A stretch of DNA of 8,660 nucleotides, taken from NCBI GenBank assembly GCA_023391725.1, contig JAEWAH010000115.1, positions 1-8,660 on the forward strand, written 5' to 3'. Every line of letters begins with the position of its first letter. The stretch's first letter is position 1. The notes under the pieces were generated by a model. It had not been told where the DNA came from. It worked only from the letters and a program-made list of their open reading frames with translations, and ran no database searches. The DNA is from Bacillota bacterium (lineage in GTDB: Bacteria; Bacillota; Clostridia; Christensenellales; Aristaeellaceae). Below are positions 1 to 5,130 of the stretch, one piece after another. A program made the translations under genes and the position numbers.

Positions 1-235
1 GGTTGATGATGATATAGTCGATGGCGGCAAGGTCGATCTCTTGCCTGAGCCGGGCGACGAATTCCTTGTCAAAGGGCTGCCAGACGGTATCAATCAGCGC
101 CGTTTTCTGGTCTCGCACAAGATACGCGTTGTAGGAGGAACCCTTCCAAGTGGAATACTCCTGGCCGTGGAACTTTTTGAGTTCCCAATCCACCTTGCCG
201 ACCCAGGTGACTTTGCTTGTTAAGACTTTGCCCAT
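1..235 (-). CDS. fprA: Flavodiiron protein (A-type flavoprotein, FprA/NorV family), N-terminal part only
   Basis: Only the first 78 codons are present; the gene continues past the left edge. The product starts MGKVLTSKVTWVGKVDWELK and continues through F22HGQEYSTWKGSSYNAYLV and A46LIDTV to D73YIIIN. This matches the start of the metallo-beta-lactamase-like diiron domain of FprA and E. coli flavorubredoxin NorV (WVG..DWE...FHG.EY.T..GSSYN.YL......LIDTV). Proteins of this family reduce oxygen and/or nitric oxide to water or nitrous oxide in the cytoplasm of anaerobes, using a diiron centre and FMN. The iron-binding HxExDH motif and the flavodoxin domain would lie beyond the edge, so neither activity nor intactness can be checked. 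The ATG at 233-235 is preceded by AGGAGG (243-248) with seven bases between. A good promoter lies just upstream, so this is probably the first gene of its transcript. Family assignment is secure; the O2 versus NO preference is not determined. Confidence 0.9.
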   Translation of the reverse strand, partial: MGKVLTSKVTWVGKVDWELKKFHGQEYSTWKGSSYNAYLVRDQKTALIDTVWQPFDKEFVARLRQEIDLAAIDYIIIN

Positions 236-267
236 TGTCCCGCCTCCTTCGTATTCATCATGCCCGT

Positions 268-296
268 ATTATAGCAGAAAAACAGGAGGATGTAAG
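268..296 (-). promoter_or_regulatory. Sigma-A-type promoter of the flavodiiron gene
   Basis: Read on the minus strand, a perfect TATAAT (268-273) is preceded by TGC, giving an extended -10. A CTTACA -35 element (291-296) lies 17 bases upstream. Transcription would start near 261, giving a leader of about 26 bases before the ATG at 235, with the AGGAGG ribosome binding site inside it. This is the best-looking promoter in the window. Confidence 0.75.
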
Positions 297-309
297 TTGT
301 TTTTACAAC
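296..309. promoter_or_regulatory. Inverted repeat at the -35 edge of the flavodiiron promoter (possible operator)
   Basis: GTTGT and ACAAC form a perfect 5-bp inverted repeat around TTTT. The left arm shares a base with the -35 element, a usual place for a regulator site. It is too short to match the Rex or FNR consensus sequences convincingly, so the regulator is unknown. Confidence 0.3.
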
Positions 310-310
310 A

Positions 311-560
311 GAGAGGGCTGGGCAGCGCCGTTCCATTCCCCTCCAGAGAGCGAAGCCTGGAGCAATGGAACAACCAAAGGGCGAACGAAGTGAGCCTGAA
401 CCAGTGGAGCGCAGCGGAACTGCGGAACACCGACCTAGCGTAGCGACGGACGGTGCGAAGGGTGACATTGCGGAACACCAAACAAGCGAAGCGCAGTACG
501 GCGCGAAGGCAGAGGAGGGGTGGTGCGTAGCGCCGGGGTGGTTGCCTGTGACGCGGGAAT
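311..560. repeat. Hairpin-dense intergenic repeat block with five GCGNAGC heptamers
   Basis: The heptamer GCGNAGC occurs five times in 182 bases: GCGAAGC at 350-356, GCGCAGC at 409-415, GCGTAGC at 438-444, GCGAAGC at 486-492 and GCGTAGC at 525-531. Each can fold as two G-C pairs closing a GNA triloop; GCGAAGC is known as an exceptionally stable DNA mini-hairpin. The last copy sits in a longer possible stem (522-534). A related unit at 381-395 would fold with tandem G-A mismatches around ACGAAGT. The string GCGGAAC recurs at 415-421, 422-428 and 470-476 in whole or part. Frames stay open on both strands here, but none has a ribosome binding site or resembles a known family, so I read it as a non-coding repeat block and not a gene. 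I cannot name its family without genome-wide comparison. Confidence 0.55.
330..371. repeat. Long imperfect hairpin at the start of the repeat block
   Basis: GTTCCATT (330-337) pairs with AATGGAAC (364-371), and inside it CTCCAG (341-346) pairs with CTGGAG (357-362). The loop (347-356) itself contains the first GCGAAGC mini-hairpin. No T-tract follows on either strand, so it is not an ordinary terminator. Confidence 0.6.
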
Positions 561-625
561 CCCCTAGCGTACACCCGCCCATCCTTTTCATTTATTATGA
601 ACTTTTCTGGAGGGGTCCTGGGAGG

Positions 626-637
626 CCTTTTCAAAGG
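626..637. repeat. Short palindrome in the gap downstream of the transporter operon
   Basis: CCTTT and AAAGG flank TC, with purine/pyrimidine-rich flanks (GGAG before, TCTC after) that could lengthen the stem imperfectly. The stretch from 561 to 670 shows nothing else that I recognise. Function unknown. Confidence 0.3.
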
Positions 638-669
638 AATCTCGCCGGCATCTCCCCGTTCCCTCCCCA

Positions 670-710
670 AAACCCATCAGCCGCAGACGAAACCTCGCCT
701 GCGGCTGATG
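670..710 (-). terminator. Terminator of the sugar ABC transporter operon
   Basis: A perfect 12-bp inverted repeat (675-686 with 699-710, arm CATCAGCCGCAG) surrounds a 12-base loop. It begins 35 bases after the permease stop codon in the direction of transcription. On the minus strand the stem is followed by GGTTTTGGGG, a short T-tract, so termination could be partial. On the plus strand no T-tract follows. Confidence 0.7.
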
Positions 711-745
711 AAAGTTAGGAACAATGGTCATACGCCGCGATCAAC

Positions 746-1990
746 TTATCCCGTGATCGTGGTCTCTTTCCCAGCACGGTTCCGCCGGGAGCTTGTGAAG
801 AACGTCCTGACGCTGCTATTTTTGGACAGCACGTCAATGGCCACGGCCACCAGCAGCACCAGGCCCTTTGTCACCTGCTGCATGAACTGGTCAACGCCGG
901 TAATGGACATACCTAGGTTCAATATCCCCATGATCAGCGCGCCAATGAGCGCCCCAGGGACAGTGCCAATCCCGCCGTAAGCGGAGGCGCCGCCGATAAA
1001 GCAAGCGGCGATGGCGTCCATCTCAAATCCCTGTCCGGCCAAGGGGAACGCGGAAGTGAAGCGGGCCAGGCAGACTAGCCCGGCCACCCCGGCCAGAAAG
1101 CCCATGTTGGTGTAGGCCAGGAACATTAGCCTTTTGGTGTTCACGCCGGAAAGCCAAGCAGCCTTTTGATTGCCGCCCAATGCGTACAGGTGCCGCCCAA
1201 TCACCATATTGCCGGTGATGTAGGTATAGCAAGCCACTACGATGCCCACCGTGATCAGCACCGTGGGGAAACCGCGATGCCGAGCCACGGTGTAAAAGAG
1301 CCAGAGAAGCACCGCGCTTATCACCACGATCTTGATGGCCAGCGCCAGGGGATGATCCGCCTCGTATCCCTTTTTTCTTCGGTTAATATTCTTGATGACC
1401 TGCCATGCACTGTAGGCGCCGGCCGCAAGAACGCCCGCTAGCACGCAGGTGACATTCACCTGGTTTCCCAAGAGGACCGTCCCGCCAAAAAAGTCAGGGA
1501 TGTAGCCGTTGAACAACTGCAAAAAGCTGCTGGGGAAATTGCTGATGGTAAGCCCCCCCAGGAACATCCCAGTGATCCCACGGAAGAGGAGCATGCCCCC
1601 CAGGGTGACGATGAAAGGCGGGATGCCCACATAGGCGATGCAAAATCCCTGAAAGGCGCCGATGAGGATCCCTACCAAAAGAGCTGCCGGGACCACAATG
1701 GCAGGGTCTACCTTCCAGGCTGTCATGGCGGTAGCCGCGCTGGCCATCACCATGCCCACCACAGCGCCCACCGAGAGGTCGATGTTGCCGCCGGTTAAGA
1801 TGCACATGAGCATGCCCACCGCCAGGATCACCACATAGGCATTTTGGAAGATGATATTGGAGACGTTCATGGGGTACAGCAGCGCGCCTTTTGACAGGAT
1901 GGTAAAGACGAGCATGATGGTCACCAGCGCGATGAGCATGGTGTACTGCCTGATGCCGCCTTTAAACAGTTTCTTTGCGATGTTGCTCAT
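746..1990 (-). CDS. mmsB: Monosaccharide ABC transporter permease (MmsB/GguB, XylH-like)
   Basis: 414-residue inner-membrane permease of the ribose/xylose (RbsC/XylH) family, the channel subunit of a CUT2-type sugar importer. It is strongly hydrophobic, with clear membrane segments at about 15-33, 51-66, 74-90, 97-120, 126-146, 179-195, 218-235, 242-260, 288-310, 325-340, 343-361 and 374-390. Family motifs seen are G67GNIDLSVG near the third segment, the G123IPPFIVTLGG stretch, and G333GASAYGGIGTVPGALIGA near the C-terminus. The L271GGNQKAAWLSGVN loop is the likely contact with the ATPase. A basic, hydrophilic insertion at about 198-217 (NINRRKKGYEADH) is typical of the longer XylH/GguB branch compared with RbsC (about 320 residues). 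Its ATG overlaps the ATPase stop as ATGA, so the two are translationally coupled. A terminator follows. The short polar tail (391-414) is unremarkable. Confidence 0.93.
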   Translation of the reverse strand: MSNIAKKLFKGGIRQYTMLIALVTIMLVFTILSKGALLYPMNVSNIIFQNAYVVILAVGMLMCILTGGNIDLSVGAVVGMVMASAATAMTAWKVDPAIVVPAALLVGILIGAFQGFCIAYVGIPPFIVTLGGMLLFRGITGMFLGGLTISNFPSSFLQLFNGYIPDFFGGTVLLGNQVNVTCVLAGVLAAGAYSAWQVIKNINRRKKGYEADHPLALAIKIVVISAVLLWLFYTVARHRGFPTVLITVGIVVACYTYITGNMVIGRHLYALGGNQKAAWLSGVNTKRLMFLAYTNMGFLAGVAGLVCLARFTSAFPLAGQGFEMDAIAACFIGGASAYGGIGTVPGALIGALIMGILNLGMSITGVDQFMQQVTKGLVLLVAVAIDVLSKNSSVRTFFTSSRRNRAGKETTITG

Positions 1991-3540
1991 GCCACCGTTT
2001 CCCCCTTGCTTGCCTTCATGATATGCCCCATGATGACCTCCTGGGATGCTTCCTCAATGGGAAGCTCGGCAATCAGCTTCCCTCCGTTCATTACATAGAC
2101 CCGGTCGCACATTCCTAGGATCTCGGGGAGTTCCGAGGAGATCAGCAGAATGGATTTTCCCTGGGCCGCCAAGGAGTTGATAATCTGATAGATCTCATAC
2201 TTGGCGCCCACGTCCACGCCCCGGGTGGGCTCATCCAGCAGCAGAATGTCGGGCTGGGCGAAGATCCACTTGCCCACCAGCACCTTTTGCTGGTTGCCGC
2301 CGGATAGGTTGTTCACCAGCTGCTCCACCGTGGGGGCCTTGACCCCCAGCCGGGCGCGCAATTTCTCGGCCTCGCTTGTCTCCCGATCCTTGTCCAGCAC
2401 GCCGTGTTTGCTTACGAATTCAATCCGGGACAGGGTCAGGTTATGCTTGATGCTATTGCTGAGCACCAGCCCGTTTTGCTTGCGGTCTTCGGTAATATAC
2501 GCAAACCCTGCCTTTATGGCCCGGGGGATGCCGGAGAGCTCCAACTCCTGCCCGTCCTTTTTGAGCCGTCCCTCGACTCTGGAACCGTAGGAGTGGCCGA
2601 AGATGGACATGGCCAGCTCTGTGCGCCCCGCACCGATGAGCCCGGCCACCCCCACCACCTCGCCCCGGCGCAATGTCATGGATACGTTGTCCACCACCTT
2701 ACGGGCGGGGTATTGGGCGTGGTACACCGTCCAATTGCGAACTTCCAAAGCCACAGGTCCGATGTTGCGTTCCCTGGGCGGGTAGCGGTTGGTCATCTCC
2801 CTGCCCACCATGCCCCGTATGATCCGGGCCTCGTTCCACTCGTCCACGCCACGGGTCAGCGTCTCGATGGAGCGGCCGTCTCTTAATATGGTGATCCTGT
2901 CGGCGCAGTAGGATAGTTCCCCCAGCTTGTGGGAAATAAGTATGGAGGTGATCCCTTTTTCTTTCTTGAAATAGACCAGAAGGTCCAAAAGCTTCTGGGC
3001 GTCATTCTCGTTCAGCGACGAAGTGGGTTCATCCAGGATCAGCAGCTTTACGTTCTTGGCCAATGCCTTGGCAATCTCCAGGAGCTGCTGCTTACCCATG
3101 CCGATATCGCGCACCAGGGTGCGGGGGTTATCGTGGAGCCCCACCATGCCCATATACTCCTCGGCACGCTGATACGTCCTGTCCCAGTTGATCACGCCAT
3201 CTTTCCCCTGCTCGTTGCCCAGAAACATGTTTTCACCAATGGATAGATAGGGGACAAGCGCCAGCTCCTGATGGATGATGGCGATCCCCTTGGCCTCGCT
3301 GTCTTTGATACTATGGAAGCGGCAGGCCTCGCCCCGGAGGATCACATCACCCTCGTAGGAGCCGTAGGGATGGACGCCGCTCAAAATGTTCATCAGGGTG
3401 GATTTTCCCGCGCCGTTTTCTCCGCAGATGGCGTGGATCTCCCCCTCGGTAACGTCGATATTTACATGGTCCAGGGCGCGTACGCCTGGAAAAAGCTTTG
3501 TGATGTCCAGCATTTGAAGCAGGCAGCCGTTCAAATCCAT
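1987..3540 (-). CDS. mmsA: Monosaccharide ABC transporter ATPase with two nucleotide-binding domains (MmsA/GguA)
   Basis: 517 residues from the start I prefer, the normal size for double-ATPase CUT2 proteins (RbsA, XylG, GguA). Domain 1: Walker A G40ENGAGKST, Q-loop H90QEL, Walker B L167LILDEPTSSL, H-loop H204; its signature is degenerate (G147MGKQQLLEIAKAL). Domain 2: weak Walker A G300LIGAGRTE, canonical signature L412SGGNQQK, Walker B I432LLLDEPTRGVD, and Ser in place of the H-loop His (LLISSELPE). This lopsided pattern is standard for the family. It powers sugar uptake at the cytoplasmic face of the membrane. I chose the ATG at 3538-3540 because LLQMLDITKLFPGV then aligns with the usual family N-terminus. 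The longer frame's GTG (3586-3588) lies in the loop of a stem-loop and lacks a ribosome binding site. The chosen ATG has only GGAG two bases upstream, a tight spacing that suggests modest translation. Confidence 0.93.
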   Translation of the reverse strand: MDLNGCLLQMLDITKLFPGVRALDHVNIDVTEGEIHAICGENGAGKSTLMNILSGVHPYGSYEGDVILRGEACRFHSIKDSEAKGIAIIHQELALVPYLSIGENMFLGNEQGKDGVINWDRTYQRAEEYMGMVGLHDNPRTLVRDIGMGKQQLLEIAKALAKNVKLLILDEPTSSLNENDAQKLLDLLVYFKKEKGITSILISHKLGELSYCADRITILRDGRSIETLTRGVDEWNEARIIRGMVGREMTNRYPPRERNIGPVALEVRNWTVYHAQYPARKVVDNVSMTLRRGEVVGVAGLIGAGRTELAMSIFGHSYGSRVEGRLKKDGQELELSGIPRAIKAGFAYITEDRKQNGLVLSNSIKHNLTLSRIEFVSKHGVLDKDRETSEAEKLRARLGVKAPTVEQLVNNLSGGNQQKVLVGKWIFAQPDILLLDEPTRGVDVGAKYEIYQIINSLAAQGKSILLISSELPEILGMCDRVYVMNGGKLIAELPIEEASQEVIMGHIMKASKGETVA

Positions 3541-3558
3541 CACTCCAGATAATGCGAT

Positions 3559-3602
3559 AAAAATTTGGAAAGGAGAGACGGACGACACGTGTCCGTCTCT
3601 CC
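3559..3602 (-). terminator. Intercistronic stem-loop between binding-protein and ATPase genes (attenuator or RNA-stability element)
   Basis: A perfect 12-bp stem (3572-3583 with 3591-3602, arm GGAGAGACGGAC) has a 7-base loop. It starts 31 bases after the chvE stop. On the minus strand it is followed by TTTCCAAATTTTT (T-run at 3559-3563). The T-run is displaced by about eight bases from the stem, so it would be a leaky terminator, or the stem would protect the 3' end of the chvE message. Either would give more binding protein than membrane components, as is common for such importers. Confidence 0.65.
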
Positions 3603-3633
3603 GGCAACTTTGCCCGGTCGCATGGGGTAGGGT

Positions 3634-4683
3634 TTACTTCAGCTGATCCTCAGTGTAGTAGCCGCTGTCAATGAGCAGCTCCTTGTAGTTGTTGATGTCG
3701 GCAAACTTAGGATCGCACTGGTAGGTAGGCACCACTTTCACGCCGTTGTTGTAGGTGGTGGTGTCGTTGACCTGGGGCTCCTTGCCCGCCAGGATATCCA
3801 GGGCCATCTGCACAGCCTGGGCAGCCAGGTCGCGGGTGTCCTTGAACACGGACATGGACTGCTTGCCAGCGATCATGTTCTTGGTGTTGGCGATGTCGCA
3901 GTCCTGGCCGGTGATGAAGGGCCAGTTTTCCAAGGTGTAGCCAGCGCCTTCAAGGGCGGTCTCCACGCCAAAGGCCGTGGAGTCGTTGGAGCAGACCACG
4001 GCGTCCAGCTTGGTCCCGCCGGCATAGAAGGAAGCCAGGATGCCCTCGAAGCGGGCCTGGGCCACGTCGCTCTTCCAGGTGGGGGTGGCGACCTGGGCGA
4101 ACTCGGTCTGGCCGCTGGGAATGACCAGCTTGCCGCTGTCGATGTAGGGTTTGAGCACATCAAAGGCGCCGTTGAAGAAGAAGCCGGCGTTATTGTCGCC
4201 GGGGTCGCCCGCGGTGAACTCGATGTTGTAGGGGCCCTTGCCGTCCTTGAGGCCCAGCACATTCTCGATGTAGGTGCCCTGGAGGGTGCCGACCTTGTAG
4301 TTGTCGAAGGTCACGTAGTAATCGGCCGCGTCGGTGCCCAGGATCAGGCGGTCATAGCAGATTACCTTGACGCCCTGAGCCTTGGCTTCGGCCAGAACGC
4401 TCCCCAGGGAGCTGGCCTCGATGGCGGAGATGATCAGAACTTTACAGCCGCCGGCGATCATACCTTCGATCTGGGTGACCTGCGTGGCGACCGTGTCGTT
4501 GGCGAACTGAAGGTCTGCTTCAAAGCCAGCTGCCTCCAGCTTGGCCTTCAGGTTGGCGCCATCCTGGTTCCAACGCTGCAAGCTCTCGGTGGGCATGGAA
4601 ACGCCGACCTTGTCGGCAGCCAGCGCGCCGCTGACGGACAGGCACAGTACCAGGGCAAGGAAAACCGCAAGTACTTTCTTCAT
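3634..4683 (-). CDS. chvE: Periplasmic-type sugar-binding protein of the ChvE/GguAB importer
   Basis: 349-residue substrate-binding protein of the type-1 periplasmic-binding fold (Peripla_BP_4). A signal peptide is clear: K2K, a hydrophobic core at 4-19, and a likely signal peptidase I cut after A20LA (before A23DKVG). The mature start VGVSMPTESLQRWNQDG, then L58QFANDTVATQVTQIEGMI, V107ICYDRLI and Y122YVTFDNYKVGTLQG, closely follows the Agrobacterium ChvE pattern. ChvE proteins bind aldoses such as glucose, galactose, arabinose and xylose and deliver them to MmsA/MmsB; the exact sugar here is not determined. The only Cys in the signal region (C14, context LVLC) is not a good lipobox, unusual for a Gram-positive binding protein. 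The ribosome binding site AAGGAG (4692-4697) lies eight bases before the ATG. It is the first gene of the importer operon, after a leader of about 170 bases, and is followed by an attenuator-like stem-loop. Confidence 0.93.
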   Translation of the reverse strand: MKKVLAVFLALVLCLSVSGALAADKVGVSMPTESLQRWNQDGANLKAKLEAAGFEADLQFANDTVATQVTQIEGMIAGGCKVLIISAIEASSLGSVLAEAKAQGVKVICYDRLILGTDAADYYVTFDNYKVGTLQGTYIENVLGLKDGKGPYNIEFTAGDPGDNNAGFFFNGAFDVLKPYIDSGKLVIPSGQTEFAQVATPTWKSDVAQARFEGILASFYAGGTKLDAVVCSNDSTAFGVETALEGAGYTLENWPFITGQDCDIANTKNMIAGKQSMSVFKDTRDLAAQAVQMALDILAGKEPQVNDTTTYNNGVKVVPTYQCDPKFADINNYKELLIDSGYYTEDQLK

Positions 4684-4852
4684 GACTGATACTCCTTTTT
4701 ATATTTTTCAGGCGCTTTTGCGCCCAAAATACGCCGCGATGAACCGCCCCGGCAGACTGCCGGGCGGGTTGGGACGGGGAGCGATTAACCCTTTTGTTCG
4801 TTGATAGCTTCGCTTTATGGGACCTAAGTGAAATTAACGATTCTTCTCTTGG
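4684..4852 (-). other. Long hairpin-bearing leader of the chvE-mmsA-mmsB operon
   Basis: If transcription starts near 4852, the 5' leader is about 169 bases. Hairpin A (4742-4770) has a core CCGGCAG/CTGCCGG region and an outer AACC/GGTT, interrupted by two mismatched pairs. Hairpin B (4711-4724) is GGCGC-TTTT-GCGCC on the plus strand, 14 bases upstream of the AAGGAG site. Neither is followed by a T-tract on the minus strand, so they are more likely to affect mRNA stability or ribosome access than termination. I recognise no known riboswitch consensus. Confidence 0.4.
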
Positions 4853-4858
4853 TACTAT

Positions 4859-4871
4859 AGTGTAGAACACT
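4859..4871. promoter_or_regulatory. 13-bp palindrome over the -10 of the importer promoter (candidate operator)
   Basis: AGTGT-AGA-ACACT is a perfect 5+3+5 inverted repeat exactly over the -10 hexamer on the minus strand. Its sequence differs from the AATATT palindrome, so if both are real sites they would bind different proteins. Confidence 0.35.
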
Positions 4872-4887
4872 TCTCCAATATTGTCAA
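4859..4887 (-). promoter_or_regulatory. Promoter of the chvE-mmsA-mmsB operon
   Basis: On the minus strand a perfect TTGACA (4882-4887) and TACACT (4859-4864) are separated by 17 bases, giving a start near 4852. The -35 lies inside one palindrome and the -10 inside another, so repression by occlusion is plausible. Confidence 0.65.
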
Positions 4888-4891
4888 TATT
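4877..4891. promoter_or_regulatory. 15-bp palindrome over the -35 region (candidate operator)
   Basis: AATATT-GTC-AATATT is a 6+3+6 palindrome that covers the -35 of the importer promoter and the TTGTCA of a possible opposite promoter. AATATT is itself self-complementary, so the symmetry may partly reflect base composition. No regulator gene is in the window. Confidence 0.4.
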
Positions 4892-4910
4892 AACCTTTGT
4901 TGGGTATTAT
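4881..4910 (+). promoter_or_regulatory. Possible plus-strand promoter back to back with the importer promoter
   Basis: TTGTCA (4881-4886) and TATTAT (4905-4910) are 18 bases apart, each differing from consensus by one base. Transcription would start near 4917 and run away from the importer. The -35 overlaps the importer's -35 on the other strand within the same palindrome. AT-rich DNA produces such matches by chance, so confidence is limited. Confidence 0.4.
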
Positions 4911-4916
4911 GTCTAA

Positions 4917-5060
4917 TTATGTTGTATTTTGTCGAATATGGAATAGCAAGCAAAGAGCCTCACGTTACGGCTCCTTTCGAAAGGTTCCGAAGCTGAGAGC
5001 CGCCCAAATGAACAGCCCCTTCCGCTTCATTTACGAATCGGAAGGGGCTGTTTCTTTGTT
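4917..5060 (+). ncRNA. Candidate small non-coding RNA ending at a Rho-independent terminator
   Basis: About 144 bases lie between the plus-strand promoter-like sequence and a strong terminator with a T-rich tail on the plus strand. No sensible reading frame with a ribosome binding site is inside. It has internal pairing: GAGCC (4955-4959) with GGCTC (4969-4973), or alternatively CGGCTC (4968-4973) with GAGCCG (4997-5002), plus the 12-base palindrome CCTTTCGAAAGG (4973-4984). The alternatives share the middle strand and exclude each other. The call rests on layout and pairing alone; I match no known RNA family. Confidence 0.3.
5011..5060. terminator. Strong intrinsic terminator, probably bidirectional
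   Basis: A perfect 14-bp inverted repeat (5011-5024 with 5039-5052, arm AACAGCCCCTTCCG) has a 14-base loop. The plus-strand tail is TTTCTTTGTT. The minus-strand tail is weaker (TTCATTT). On the minus strand it can end the guaA-lysA transcript about 80 bases past the lysA stop; on the plus strand it can end the candidate small RNA. Confidence 0.75.
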
Positions 5061-5112
5061 ATCGTCCCCCAGCATGGGGATTGCAAAGGGGCTTTGTCTC
5101 TTTGCCGGGGTC

Positions 5113-5129
5113 CAGGGGCAGAGCCCCTG
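5113..5129. repeat. GC-rich hairpin just after the lysA stop
   Basis: CAGGGGC-AGA-GCCCCTG is a 7-bp stem with a 3-base loop, one base beyond the lysA stop codon. It lies in a C/G-tract-rich stretch (5070-5129) that carries a CCCC/GGGG pair and other short G-runs. No T-tract follows, so it is unlikely to terminate alone; it may protect the 3' end of the message or be a dispersed palindromic repeat. Confidence 0.4.
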
Positions 5130-5130
5130 T

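Noticed and set aside
350..531. The GCGNAGC copies as a CRISPR array.
   Set aside because: Units are only seven bases, spacing is irregular (29-59 bases), and there are no long conserved repeats or cas genes.
220..718. Overlapping open frames on both strands of the repeat block (117-133 codons).
   Set aside because: They have no ribosome binding site, resemble no protein family, are mutually exclusive and follow the repeat composition. The block reads as non-coding.
3541..3588. A GTG start for mmsA giving a 533-residue product.
   Set aside because: It falls in the loop of the intercistronic stem-loop, lacks a ribosome binding site, and the added residues do not match the family N-terminus.
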